DNA of 12,249 nucleotides from JACKOF01 sp041571855 (GCA_041571855.1 JBFFTH010000051.1:1-12249); one strand, 5' to 3'; shown: positions 1 through 7,964, numbered from the stretch's first letter. The notes: a model not told the origin generated them from the letters alone. A program made the numbers and translations.

Positions 1-330
1 GGGCCGCAGGTGCCGCTTTATATGGGCGGCGCCCAGTTGCTGCGGACCATTGCCGCCGGTCCTCCATTCCCCGGTTGCGGGTTGATACACCCGGTTACTA
101 GCTATAACGGCGAGATCGCAATTTCCTTCCAGACCTGCCGCGAGATGATGCCCGACCCCATGTTCTACGAGCAATGTCTGTACCAGGCCTTTGAGGAACT
201 GCAGCAGGCCGCGGCGGCCGAAAGCTCGACGGCAAACAAGCCCAAGGCGAAAGCCATGGCCAAGGCAAAACCCAAGGCCAAGGCAAAACCCAAGGCTAAA
301 GCCAAAGCCAAGCCGGCCGCTGGAGATTAG
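1..330 (+). CDS. Wax ester synthase/diacylglycerol acyltransferase (WS/DGAT), C-terminal part
   Basis: This is the 3' end of a gene that starts before the window; 109 residues are visible and frame 1 is open from base 1. The residues GPQVPLYMGGAQLL, then PFPGCGLIHPVTSYNGEIAISF and a closing segment MPDPMFYEQCLYQAFEEL, match the C-terminal domain of bacterial WS/DGAT enzymes, where an N-x-PGP-x-x-PLY motif is followed by an SYNG motif. The family condenses acyl-CoA with fatty alcohols or diacylglycerol to make storage wax esters or triacylglycerol at the inner membrane and lipid bodies. The catalytic HHxxxDG motif lies upstream and is not visible. The protein ends in an unusual tail of about 25 residues made almost only of Lys, Ala and Pro (12 Lys), ending PAAGD. 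The domain call is firm; the tail's role is unknown. Confidence 0.87.
   Translation, partial: GPQVPLYMGGAQLLRTIAAGPPFPGCGLIHPVTSYNGEIAISFQTCREMMPDPMFYEQCLYQAFEELQQAAAAESSTANKPKAKAMAKAKPKAKAKPKAKAKAKPAAGD
238..312 (+). repeat. Tandem repeat coding a Lys/Ala/Pro tail
   Basis: Near the end of the WS/DGAT gene the DNA repeats the 18-base unit CCCAAGGCCAAGGCAAAA with small variations. It encodes reiterated KPKAKA and KAKPKA units. The unit length is a multiple of three, so gain or loss of copies would change tail length without shifting the frame. The composition resembles the histone-like tails of AlgP or PhaF, but no further similarity can be claimed from sequence alone. Confidence 0.8.
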
Positions 331-420
331 GTCAAGGCCGTGAGCGAGTAGCCGACGGAGATCGACGCAGGCGTTTTCGCTGCAAACTATGAACCTGGCT
401 CCGGGCCAGAGGAGAGAGAC

Positions 421-2154
421 ATGAGTCAGGAGAAACCAAGCCAGCGCCCACCCTTCCGGTCCGAGGTGATGAAGTCGGGTCCGGTCAAGGCTTTTGCGCG
501 TGCCATGTTGCGCGGTATGGGGCTGGACGATGAGGATATCGCCCAGCCCTTTATCGGCGTTGTTTCCAGCCATGGCGAGATGAGTGCCTGTAATATCCGC
601 CTGTCGGAAATTTCCGATCACGCCAGTAATGGTATTTATCGCGGTGGCGGTACACCTCGCAAGTTCAACACCATCTCGATCTCCGATGCCCTGGTCAATG
701 GCCACACTGGCATGCACTTCTCGCTGATGTCGCGCGAGGTGATCGCCGACAGCATCGAAATTGTCATGCGCGGCCACCAGTACGATGGTCTGCTGTGCAT
801 CGGCGCCTGTGACAAGAACTTCCCCGGCATGATGATGGCCCTGACCCGCCTCAATGTCCCCGGCGCCTTCCTCAATGGCGGTTCGACACTGCCCGGTCGC
901 TTTCAGGGTAAGGATATCGAGATCAAGACCGTGGGTGAATACACCGGCAAGTGGATTATGAAGCAGGCCTCCGAGGAGGAAGTGGAAGACGCCGCCCGCG
1001 TTGCCTGGCCTGTCTCCGGTTGCTGTGCCGGCCAGTTCACCGCCAACACCATGGGGATGATTGCCGAGGTGCTGGGCTTTGCCCCGCTGGGGTCGAGCAC
1101 CATTCCCTCGGTGCACAGCCAGCGCTGGGCGATGGCGCGCCGCGCCGGGCGCACCCTGATGAAGGTGGTGGAAGACAACTTCCCGCTGCCGCGGGACCTG
1201 GTGACCCGGGAGAGCCTGGAAAATGCCTGTGCCGCTACGGCGGCCACCGGCGGCTCGACCAATGCCGTGCTGCATATTCCCGCTATTGCCAACGAAGCCG
1301 GCATCGAATTTACCATTGAGGACGTGGCGGCCGTATTCGAGCGCACGCCGCTGATTACCAACCTGAGTCCTTCCGGTCCCTACCTCTATCCCCATCTGCA
1401 CGAGGTTGGCGGTGTGCCCGTGGTTCTGAAACAACTGCTGCAGGGTGGCTTCCTGCACGGCGATTGCCTGACGCTGACCGGTGAACTGCTGAAAGACGCC
1501 ATTGCCGACGCGCCCGATCCCGACGGCAAGGTGGTGGTACCGATCACCAGTCCGCGCAGTACCGGCGGCGGTTTGACGATACTCAAGGGCAACCTGGCAC
1601 CGGATGGCGCGGTGATCAAGAACGCCGGTATCGAGCGCACCCATTTCTCCGGTCCGGCCCAGGTGTTCGAATCGGAAGAGCAGTGCATGCAGAGCCTGCT
1701 GGAGAACAAGATCGAGGATGGATCGGTAGTGGTGATTCGCAATGAGGGCCCCGTCGGGGGCCCCGGCATGCGGGAACTGGTAACCATTACCGCCTTCCTG
1801 CAGGGCATGAAAAAGGATGTCGCGCTGGTCACCGATGGACGCTTTTCCGGCGCCTCCTACGGCTTCTGTATCGGTTACGTGACACCGGAAGCCGCCAGGG
1901 GCGGTCTCATCGCGCTGGTAGAGGATGGCGATACCATCACCATCGATATCAACTCGAAAACCATGACGCTGGAGGTTGGCGAGGAAGTGCTGGAGCAACG
2001 CCGCAGTGTCGAACGCGGAGATCCCAGTGGCAAGGCGCACATGGTGAGTGGCGGCTATCCACAGAAATACATTGCCAGCGTCGGTCCGGCCAACCGCGGG
2101 GCAGTGACCCATTCCGGCAATGTCAACTGGCTCAATGAAGCCGAGAAGAAATAG
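421..2154 (+). CDS. ilvD: Dihydroxy-acid dehydratase family protein (IlvD/Edd)
   Basis: This 577-residue protein has the full length and signature motifs of the Fe-S dehydratases that turn 2,3-dihydroxy acids into 2-oxo acids, as in valine and isoleucine synthesis. Visible are the three cysteines expected to hold a [2Fe-2S] cluster: Cys57 in MSACN, Cys130 in GACDKNFPGM, and Cys202 in CCAGQFTANTM. Asp131 and Lys132 lie at the metal site, EGPVGGPGM is at 442-450, and GRFSGAS, with the likely catalytic Ser476, is at 473-479. The start is supported by an AGGAG six bases ahead. Several usually constant motifs differ: MSACN for xxPCN, SDALVNG for SDGIAMG, GYVTPEA for GHVAPEA. It may therefore be a paralogue acting on another dihydroxy acid rather than the biosynthetic enzyme. 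It does not look like the sugar-acid dehydratase branch. No other branched-chain amino acid genes are adjacent. Confidence 0.85.
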   Translation: MSQEKPSQRPPFRSEVMKSGPVKAFARAMLRGMGLDDEDIAQPFIGVVSSHGEMSACNIRLSEISDHASNGIYRGGGTPRKFNTISISDALVNGHTGMHFSLMSREVIADSIEIVMRGHQYDGLLCIGACDKNFPGMMMALTRLNVPGAFLNGGSTLPGRFQGKDIEIKTVGEYTGKWIMKQASEEEVEDAARVAWPVSGCCAGQFTANTMGMIAEVLGFAPLGSSTIPSVHSQRWAMARRAGRTLMKVVEDNFPLPRDLVTRESLENACAATAATGGSTNAVLHIPAIANEAGIEFTIEDVAAVFERTPLITNLSPSGPYLYPHLHEVGGVPVVLKQLLQGGFLHGDCLTLTGELLKDAIADAPDPDGKVVVPITSPRSTGGGLTILKGNLAPDGAVIKNAGIERTHFSGPAQVFESEEQCMQSLLENKIEDGSVVVIRNEGPVGGPGMRELVTITAFLQGMKKDVALVTDGRFSGASYGFCIGYVTPEAARGGLIALVEDGDTITIDINSKTMTLEVGEEVLEQRRSVERGDPSGKAHMVSGGYPQKYIASVGPANRGAVTHSGNVNWLNEAEKK

Positions 2155-2233
2155 CTGCCGGGTTTCACTGTTATTGTTGTCAGTATTCGTTGCTCGCTGA
2201 AATTTTATCTTCAGTCATACAGATGGTGGCCCC

Positions 2234-3448
2234 ATGAAACCGTTTCAAGGCGTGAAAGTTGTCGACCTTTCCACAGTCATCGCCGCATCCAGTGCTGCGC
2301 GAATACTGGCGGACCAGGGTGCCGAGGTGATTAAGGTAGAGCCCATCAGTGGTGATCTCCACCGGGTGCAGGGCGTTGTCCTCGGCGTACCGGGGGACAA
2401 GGATGAAAACCCGATTTTTGATCTGGAGAATGCGAACAAGGCATTCATCTCGCTGGATCTTAAAAGCCGCGCCGGAACGAAAATCCTGTTCGATTTGCTC
2501 GAGGACGCAGATGTCCTGATTACCAACTACCGGGAAGATGCACTCACCAGGCTGGGGCTGACCTACGATGAGTTGAGTGAGCGCTTTCCCGGACTCGTTT
2601 ACGGGCATGTTAATGGCTACGGTGAGAAAGGGGAGGAGGCCGGCAAGCCCGGCTATGACATCATCGCCTATTTCGGCCGCACCGGACTGGGACTTGATAC
2701 CGGCACCTCAGAAAATTACCCGCTGGTGAACCTGGGCGGCATGGGCGACCACCCCACCGGTGTCGCGCTGGCACAGGGAGTTTCGGCGGCGCTGTTCAAA
2801 AAGCTGAAAACAGGACTGGGTGACAAGGTATCCGTGTCCCTGTACCACACCGGAATCTGGACAACGGCAACCATGCAGCCAGTGGTTCAGGTTGGCCATC
2901 GTTACCCTCAGCCCTACAAGGAACCGGTTCTGCTGCCTGTCATGGGGCACCCCTATAAAACGGCTGATGATCAATGGGTCATATTGATGCTGTTCGATTT
3001 TGACAAGTACTGGAAGCCCCTTTGCGAGTCGATGGAAAGGGCGGATCTCATCGACGACGCGCGCTTTAATTCAAGAATGGCAAACAAGAAGAACCAGCGC
3101 CAGCTGGTGGAGATTATGGCCCCGCTGATCGCCTCGAAACCGCTGAGTGCCTGGGCAGAAAGATGGGCAGAGGTGGACATTCCCTTTGAGAACCTGCGCC
3201 ATATGGCCGATGTCGCCCAGGATGAACAGGCGCTGGTCAACGATTTTATGCGTCCGATAACCTACCCCTCGGGCAATACCTTTTACATGCCGACACCGCC
3301 GATCCAGTTTCGCCAGTGCGGCAAACCAGAGTACCGGCCGTCCCGCGATGTCGGGGCTGACACCCGGGATGTCCTGTTAAGGCACGGCTACAGTGAAGAT
3401 AAAATCGGTGAGCTGCTGGCGAGCAAGGTGATTCGCGCAGAATGCTAG
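2234..3448 (+). CDS. Family III CoA-transferase (CaiB/BaiF)
   Basis: The 404-residue product has the usual length and layout of family III CoA-transferases, which move CoA between carboxylic acids through an aspartyl-CoA thioester. The N-terminal part carries GVKVVDLSTVIAASSAARILADQGAEVIKVE. Next come ENANKAFISLDLKSRAG at 65-81, NYREDALTRLGLTYDEL, and GYGEKG with a PGYD at 139-142. Asp172 in GMGDHPTG matches the catalytic Asp (169 in formyl-CoA transferase and CaiB). The GYGEKG and ENANK features are closer to 2-hydroxyacyl-CoA transferases such as HadA and FldA than to formyl-CoA or carnitine enzymes. That substrate class is inference. The gene lies 79 bases after ilvD on the same strand. 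The ribosome binding site is weak (GGTGG near 2226). The enzyme is cytoplasmic, with no signal peptide. Confidence 0.88.
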   Translation: MKPFQGVKVVDLSTVIAASSAARILADQGAEVIKVEPISGDLHRVQGVVLGVPGDKDENPIFDLENANKAFISLDLKSRAGTKILFDLLEDADVLITNYREDALTRLGLTYDELSERFPGLVYGHVNGYGEKGEEAGKPGYDIIAYFGRTGLGLDTGTSENYPLVNLGGMGDHPTGVALAQGVSAALFKKLKTGLGDKVSVSLYHTGIWTTATMQPVVQVGHRYPQPYKEPVLLPVMGHPYKTADDQWVILMLFDFDKYWKPLCESMERADLIDDARFNSRMANKKNQRQLVEIMAPLIASKPLSAWAERWAEVDIPFENLRHMADVAQDEQALVNDFMRPITYPSGNTFYMPTPPIQFRQCGKPEYRPSRDVGADTRDVLLRHGYSEDKIGELLASKVIRAEC

Positions 3449-3701
3449 TTGCAGTGATAATGGAAGAGCTTTCTGGCTCGGGGTTGCTGATGGTCAATCG
3501 CGGTGCACCATTCTGGCACTGTGACTCGGGACAGCGAGGCCAAAAACGTCAAGAAGTAGACATTCGAAATCCAGGGTCGCCCGGTACAATGCCAGTTACC
3601 TGGGTTTTACAGCTTGCCGGCCGGGACAGGGGAGCCAAGCCAATGGTGAGGATGGCGGCGGCAGGTTTTGTTACCTTTATAAATTTGCACTGATTTAATG
3701 T

Positions 3702-3707
3702 GGGGGG
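3702..3707 (+). promoter_or_regulatory. Ribosome binding site fixing the sulfatase start
   Basis: A run of six G lies five bases before the ATG at 3713. It would sit inside the coding region if the earlier ATG at 3698 were used, so it favours 3713. The shorter product also begins directly with a normal signal peptide. Confidence 0.6.
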
Positions 3708-3712
3708 TATTT

Positions 3713-5239
3713 ATGCGATTTTTTTCCTATTTGACACGCGGTTTTTGCCTGGCTTTTCTCTGCCTGCTGTCGGGCCTTGTTCAGGCGGCCAGTGACAAGC
3801 CAAACATTCTTATCATTTGGGGCGATGACATCGGCATGTGGAATGTCAGCGCTTATCACCGCGGCATGATGGGTGGCTCTACGCCGAATATCGATCGCAT
3901 TGCCGATGACGGCCTGATCTTTATGGACCACTATGCACACCCGTCCTGTACCGCCGGACGCGCGGCATTTATCACCGGCCAGTACCCGATTCGAACCGGG
4001 CTGAGCACGGTTGGCCTGCCGGGTGCTACACAGGGTTTATCCAGGGAGGACCCGACCCTGGCCGAGATGTTAAAGCCGCTCGGTTACCGTACTGGCCAGT
4101 TTGGCAAAAACCACCTGGGTGATCGCGACGAGCACCTGCCCACCGAACACGGTTTCGATGAGTTTTTTGGCATTCTCTACCATCTGAATGCCGGTGAATA
4201 TATTGAACAATACGACTACCCCAAGGATCCGGCAGTGCTTGGTGGCATCAAGCAGCGAGGGGTAATCCACTCCTGGTCCGATGGCAGAACGGAAGATCTG
4301 GGCAGTTTTGGCAGCAAGCGGCAGGAGGTTCTGGATGAAGAGGTGCTGGCGAAGTCAATGAGTTTCATTCGCGAGACGGTCGAGGCCGGCAAACCATTCT
4401 TTGTCTGGCACAACACCACGCGCATGCATTACAGGACCAACCTGTCGGCGGAGTACAAGGACAAGAGTGGCTACGGAATTTATGCCGATGGCATGATGGA
4501 ACTGGATGATGACGTCGGCGCACTGCTGGATTTGCTGGAAGAGCTCGGCATTGAGGACAACACAGTGGTCATGTTTTCCACCGACAACGGCGCTGCCTCC
4601 AACAGCTGGCCCGACGGGGGTAATCACCCGTTCCGGGGTGAAAAAGGCGTCGGCGGCTACGAGGGTGGGTTCCGTGTCCCCATGATCGTCAAGTGGCCGG
4701 GGGTGATACCGGCAGGTAAAAGCACCGGTGAATTTATGACCATGGAAGACTGGGTGCCGACCATCATGTCGATGCTGGGTCAGCCCGAGCTCAAACAACA
4801 GCTGCTGAAGGGGCATCGCATCGGTTCACGCAGCTACAAGGTTCACCTGGATGGCTTCGACCAGAGCGAGATGCTGACCGGTAAAGGACCTAGCCAGCGC
4901 GACGAGTTTTTCTATTTCACCGAGACCAAGCTTCACGGCATGCGCTGGGGTGATTACAAGTTCCTCTTCTCCAAGCAGGATCAATGGTTTAACGGTGTGC
5001 GCCAACTGCTGGTGACACCGGTGATCACCAACCTGAAACTCGACCCATTTGAGCGTTTTCAGCACTCGCGTGGCTTTGATGAGTGGCAGGAAAACCGCTC
5101 ATGGTTGCTTGCCGGCTTGATGCCAAGAATGGGGAAATTTCTCCAGTCATTCAAGGACTACCCGCCGCGGCAAAAAAGCTTTGACCTGGATATCGACGGC
5201 CTCTTGAACTCGATTTATGCAAACAGCCCCTCGGAGTAG
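3713..5239 (+). CDS. Exported sulfatase (type I, formylglycine-dependent)
   Basis: This 508-residue arylsulfatase-type protein would hydrolyse a sulfate ester in the periplasm or outside the cell. Residues 1-25 form a Sec signal peptide (MRFFS, hydrophobic core, VQA) with likely cleavage before ASDKP; there is no lipobox. The mature start NILIIWGDDIG gives metal ligands Asp38 and Asp39. The sulfatase signature is SCTAGRAAFITGQYP, with Cys79 as the residue converted to formylglycine and Arg83 (CxAxR form). GKNHLG at 131-136 replaces the usual GKWHLG, and FSTDNGA plus FRGEKGVGGYEGGFRVP give the remaining active-site elements. The length is normal for the family. The substrate cannot be read from sequence. 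The maturase (FGE or anSME) is not in the window. The gene lies 264 bases after the CoA-transferase and 86 bases before the reductase. An ATG at 3698 would add five residues. Confidence 0.9.
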   Translation: MRFFSYLTRGFCLAFLCLLSGLVQAASDKPNILIIWGDDIGMWNVSAYHRGMMGGSTPNIDRIADDGLIFMDHYAHPSCTAGRAAFITGQYPIRTGLSTVGLPGATQGLSREDPTLAEMLKPLGYRTGQFGKNHLGDRDEHLPTEHGFDEFFGILYHLNAGEYIEQYDYPKDPAVLGGIKQRGVIHSWSDGRTEDLGSFGSKRQEVLDEEVLAKSMSFIRETVEAGKPFFVWHNTTRMHYRTNLSAEYKDKSGYGIYADGMMELDDDVGALLDLLEELGIEDNTVVMFSTDNGAASNSWPDGGNHPFRGEKGVGGYEGGFRVPMIVKWPGVIPAGKSTGEFMTMEDWVPTIMSMLGQPELKQQLLKGHRIGSRSYKVHLDGFDQSEMLTGKGPSQRDEFFYFTETKLHGMRWGDYKFLFSKQDQWFNGVRQLLVTPVITNLKLDPFERFQHSRGFDEWQENRSWLLAGLMPRMGKFLQSFKDYPPRQKSFDLDIDGLLNSIYANSPSE

Positions 5240-5325
5240 GCATGTGTGGGCGTGCCGGGGATCAGGCAGCCCCTTGGCGGGTATTGTCTCGACACCTTTG
5301 CCTTTAAATTTCACGGGGACAGATT

Positions 5326-6315
5326 ATGCAGTATAAAGCGGTCAAACTGGTTAAGCGGCCAGCTGGTGATATAACACCGGATATCTTTGAAGTCGTGTCC
5401 ATGCAAACACCGGCGCTCGAGGATGGCGAATACCTGGTCAGGCAGACCCATATGTCGCTGGACCCGGCCATGCGTACCTGGCTCGATGACTACGGGGACA
5501 GCTACATGCCACCGGTGCAAATCGGCGAGGTGATGCGCTCCTTTGGCATCGGTGAAGTGGTCGAATCGAAAAACCCGGATTTCCCGGTAGGTTCCAGAGT
5601 GCTGGGCACCATGGGCTGGACCGAGTACTCCCTCGGTACAGAGGATATGCAGATTATTTCCAGGGATATTCCCGTCGAAGCCGTGTTGTGTGTGATGTAC
5701 CTGCCGGGCATTACCGCCTATATCGGTTTGATGATGGTCTGTGAACCCAGGGCCGGGGAAACACTGGTGGTTACCGGCGCTGCCGGCTCTGTCGGTTCCC
5801 TGGTGGGGCAGATCGCCAAGGCCGAGGGATTGCGGGTGATAGGCACGGCGGGCAGCGATGAAAAATGCGCCTGGCTGGAGCAGGAGCTTGGCTTTGACAA
5901 GGCAATCAACTACAAAACTGCCGATCTCGAGGCGGAGATAAGTGCTGCCGCTCCCAATGGTGTCGATGTGTTTTTTGAAAACACCGGCGGTCCGGTACAG
6001 CAGGTGGTTTTTGACCATATGAACCGTTTTGGCCGCATTGCGGTTTGCGGGGTGATTGCAGATTACAACATCGAAACTCCTACGCCGGGGCCGAACTGGA
6101 AAGAAATCAACCTCAAGGCCCTCAAGGTGCAGGGATTTACTGTACCGGACTATTACGACAAAATTCCCCAGATCAACGAAGCCCTGGCCGGGTATTTATC
6201 CAAGGGTCTGCTGAAGTACCGCGTTCATAAGCTGCACGGCCTGGAAAGCGCCATCGAGGGAATCAACCTGCTTTTCACCGGTGAAAACAAGGGCAAACTG
6301 GTGGTTGAGCTGTAA
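5326..6315 (+). CDS. NADP-dependent medium-chain reductase (CurA / prostaglandin reductase type)
   Basis: The 329-residue product belongs to the zinc-independent medium-chain dehydrogenase/reductase group that reduces activated C=C bonds (enones) with NADPH. Visible landmarks are SLDPAMRTW at 44-52, YLPGITAYIGL at 125-135, the Rossmann motif GAAGSVGS at 151-158, Lys180 in GSDEKCAWL (expected near the NADP phosphate), and FFENTGG at 216-222, all in the family's order. No zinc-ligand pattern is seen. GGGGA at 5315-5319 is a good ribosome binding site. Cytoplasmic. The substrate is unknown; enone reduction would suit lipid, terpenoid or steroid catabolism, which is inference. It is the last gene of the plus-strand block and converges on the nickel permease gene. 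Confidence 0.87.
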   Translation: MQYKAVKLVKRPAGDITPDIFEVVSMQTPALEDGEYLVRQTHMSLDPAMRTWLDDYGDSYMPPVQIGEVMRSFGIGEVVESKNPDFPVGSRVLGTMGWTEYSLGTEDMQIISRDIPVEAVLCVMYLPGITAYIGLMMVCEPRAGETLVVTGAAGSVGSLVGQIAKAEGLRVIGTAGSDEKCAWLEQELGFDKAINYKTADLEAEISAAAPNGVDVFFENTGGPVQQVVFDHMNRFGRIAVCGVIADYNIETPTPGPNWKEINLKALKVQGFTVPDYYDKIPQINEALAGYLSKGLLKYRVHKLHGLESAIEGINLLFTGENKGKLVVEL

Positions 6316-6339
6316 CTCTGATCGTTACCTTCAATCGTT

Positions 6340-6397
6340 GGCGCCTGCCTGATGAGGGCTAACAGGAATCTTGGCTTGGCATCAGCGAACTGGCGCC
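6340..6397. terminator. Imperfect inverted repeat between convergent genes
   Basis: Between the ends of the reductase gene (+) and the permease gene (-), GGCGCC (6340-6345) plus CTGATG (6349-6354) can pair with CATCAG (6380-6385) plus GGCGCC (6392-6397). This leaves a 25-base loop and an unequal internal loop. The position suits a bidirectional terminator, but there is no flanking T run, so it may only be a chance structure. Confidence 0.25.
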
Positions 6398-6515
6398 TGT
6401 ATTGTAAAACCGCAGCGCAACAAAGAGTCAAAAGGCGTAGAGAAGCACTGCCCAATAGCCCGCAGATATCTAGACTACAATCCCGTTGCTTGTGAGCCGG
6501 GGCGATTAGGCGTTC

Positions 6516-7229
6516 TCAGAGCCCCAGAAGCACAATCCCCAGTCCACAGAACAGGAGGGTGCTGCCGGCAATCGCATGCCCGTAGGGTTCCAGTCGCCGC
6601 GTGGGTATCGTCTTCAGTCCCATCAGTGCAGCGCTCACTGCCAGGATCATGGTGAGCACGGTCACCAGGCCAAATACCAGGGTAACTGCCAGAACACCGG
6701 ACAGGCTTTCTTTTGCAGCGGGGTACATCAGAAGCGGAATCAGTGGTTCACAGGGGCCGAGAATAAAGAAGATAAAAATCATCCAGGGGGTGAGTGATGC
6801 TGCTTTCTCCGGATTCCGGTGCAAGTGGGCATGGGACGAGCTGTGGTTGTGGGCATGTTTGTGCACCAGGTGATCATGCTGGTGCCAGTGGGTATGTGTC
6901 TGCATGCGAAGCGCGTGACGTATCCCCCAGGCTGTATAGGCCAGGCCGGCCCCGATCAGCAGCCAGGCGGCGAGATTTCCGCGCAACCCCTCCAGCCAGG
7001 TCAGCGACGATAGCTGAACACCCAGAAATATACCCAGCAGGCCCAGCAGCACCGAGCCGACAAGGTGCCCAACCCCGCAGTAGAGGGTAATGCGCAGGGT
7101 TTTCGCCAACGACCATTTGCGTGCCTTTGCCATCGCCACAAAGGGCAGATAGTGGTCGGGTCCGAGCAGGGTATGGGCGAAGGCGATTGAAGCGGCAGTG
7201 ACAATCAGTACGTTGATTTCAGGTGTCAT
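6516..7229 (-). CDS. Nickel permease-like membrane protein (NicO/UreH type) of the lar operon
   Basis: This 237-residue membrane protein has about six hydrophobic segments (roughly 5-30, 42-72, 84-104, 147-170, 176-203, 217-237). The first segment holds HTLLGPDHYLP at 19-29, an H...GPDH metal motif like that of UreH/NicO nickel-cobalt permeases. Between segments three and four is a loop (112-137) with 12 His in 26 residues, typical of nickel, cobalt or zinc handling. GPCEPLIP follows at 158-165. Uptake of nickel for the pincer cofactor is the most likely job, judged from operon position; efflux, as in RcnA, cannot be excluded from sequence. The start lies only three bases after the larC stop, with AGGAG inside the end of larC, so translation is probably coupled. 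It is the last gene of the operon. Confidence 0.75.
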   Translation of the reverse strand: MTPEINVLIVTAASIAFAHTLLGPDHYLPFVAMAKARKWSLAKTLRITLYCGVGHLVGSVLLGLLGIFLGVQLSSLTWLEGLRGNLAAWLLIGAGLAYTAWGIRHALRMQTHTHWHQHDHLVHKHAHNHSSSHAHLHRNPEKAASLTPWMIFIFFILGPCEPLIPLLMYPAAKESLSGVLAVTLVFGLVTVLTMILAVSAALMGLKTIPTRRLEPYGHAIAGSTLLFCGLGIVLLGL

Positions 7230-7232
7230 CAG

Positions 7233-7964
7233 CTACTCCTGAACCAGAAAAAACATGGCTCCGTTGGGTACACCGGGGAGCACGCGACCGCCAAATGCGC
7301 GAGCGACCTCAAGCACCTCCGCCTGCGGCCATTTGCCAAATTGCGCCTGTGCCGCACGCAGGAAAGCGAGTGCTGTCGGTGTAACGGTCTCGCCGCGGGA
7401 TTCAATGCCGTAAACCGGCACCCCGCGCAGCATTTCCTGAACCGCCGGCGCCGGGCTGGCGATAAAACCGTGATCACAGCGAATAACCCCGTCGCACAGT
7501 GGCAGCGGGCTGCAGTAAAAATTCACCGGTGCCAGCCGGGTAAACAGCGCGGCGCTGGCACAGATGTCGAGGATGCTGTCCAGTGCACCCACTTCGTGGA
7601 AGGTGACTTTTTCCAGCGGGATTGAATGAATCTTGGCCTCGGCTTCCCCGAGGTAATGAAAGGTGTCGCTGGCCAGTTTCCTGGCGGCCTGCTCAAGCGT
7701 GCTGTTGTCGATCAGTTCGCTGATAACCGCGAGGGATCGATGGGAGTGTTCATGGGGCAGGTCAATGTCTGCTTTCCAGCCGGAAATTCCGTTGACGCTG
7801 TGGGGCTTGATACTGACCACGTCATGCAGCGCAGGCAGGCCGATACTGTCCACCAGGGCGCTGAGTTCTGCGTCGGAAACCCCGGCCAGACGGCTGAGGC
7901 CGGTCACCAGCATATCGCCACTGAGGCCGCTCGGGGTGCGCAGCACAATGGACGCATGTTTCAT
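7233..7964 (-). CDS. larC: LarC-like nickel insertion protein, first domain only
   Basis: LarC inserts nickel into the pyridinium dithio precursor in a CTP-dependent step, completing the nickel-pincer nucleotide. The 243 residues show the family's sequence: SGLSGDML at 12-19, a His-rich HEHSHR at 71-76, EAEAKIHS at 107-114, FHEVGALDSILD at 122-133, DHGFIASPAPA at 164-174 and ETVTPT at 192-197. The protein ends around PNGAMFFLVQE, where LarC1 normally ends. Complete LarC is around 400 residues, its second part (LarC2) being made by ribosomal frameshifting in Lactobacillus plantarum. Here the permease gene starts three bases later, so no LarC2 can follow in any frame. The ATG at 7964 overlaps the larB stop; an open frame does continue upstream to 8144, but that part is the shadow of larB. 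Confidence 0.83.
   Translation of the reverse strand: MKHASIVLRTPSGLSGDMLVTGLSRLAGVSDAELSALVDSIGLPALHDVVSIKPHSVNGISGWKADIDLPHEHSHRSLAVISELIDNSTLEQAARKLASDTFHYLGEAEAKIHSIPLEKVTFHEVGALDSILDICASAALFTRLAPVNFYCSPLPLCDGVIRCDHGFIASPAPAVQEMLRGVPVYGIESRGETVTPTALAFLRAAQAQFGKWPQAEVLEVARAFGGRVLPGVPNGAMFFLVQE

Noticed and set aside
3678..3683. TATAAA as a -10 element for the sulfatase gene.
   Set aside because: It resembles a -10 box at a sensible distance, but no -35 sequence lies 16-18 bases upstream, so the promoter call is not supported.
3442..3693. An 83-codon plus-strand open frame between the CoA-transferase and sulfatase genes.
   Set aside because: No ribosome binding site, no recognisable motif, no family resemblance; it overlaps the end of the CoA-transferase gene. 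The 264-base gap seems to be ordinary intergenic sequence.
5255..5277. GCCGGGG/CCCC..GGC hairpin after the sulfatase gene as a terminator.
   Set aside because: The stem has a two-base bulge and is not followed by a T run, and the reductase gene follows closely on the same strand.
5311..6018. A 235-codon minus-strand open frame opposite the reductase gene.
   Set aside because: It lies antisense to a gene with clear Rossmann and substrate motifs and has a composition unlike any known family.
6339..6399. Nine-base direct repeat TGGCGCCTG, 52 bases apart, as a mobile-element scar or attachment site.
   Set aside because: There are no terminal inverted repeats or transposase remnants, and the repeat is largely explained by the palindrome GGCGCC within an imperfect hairpin.
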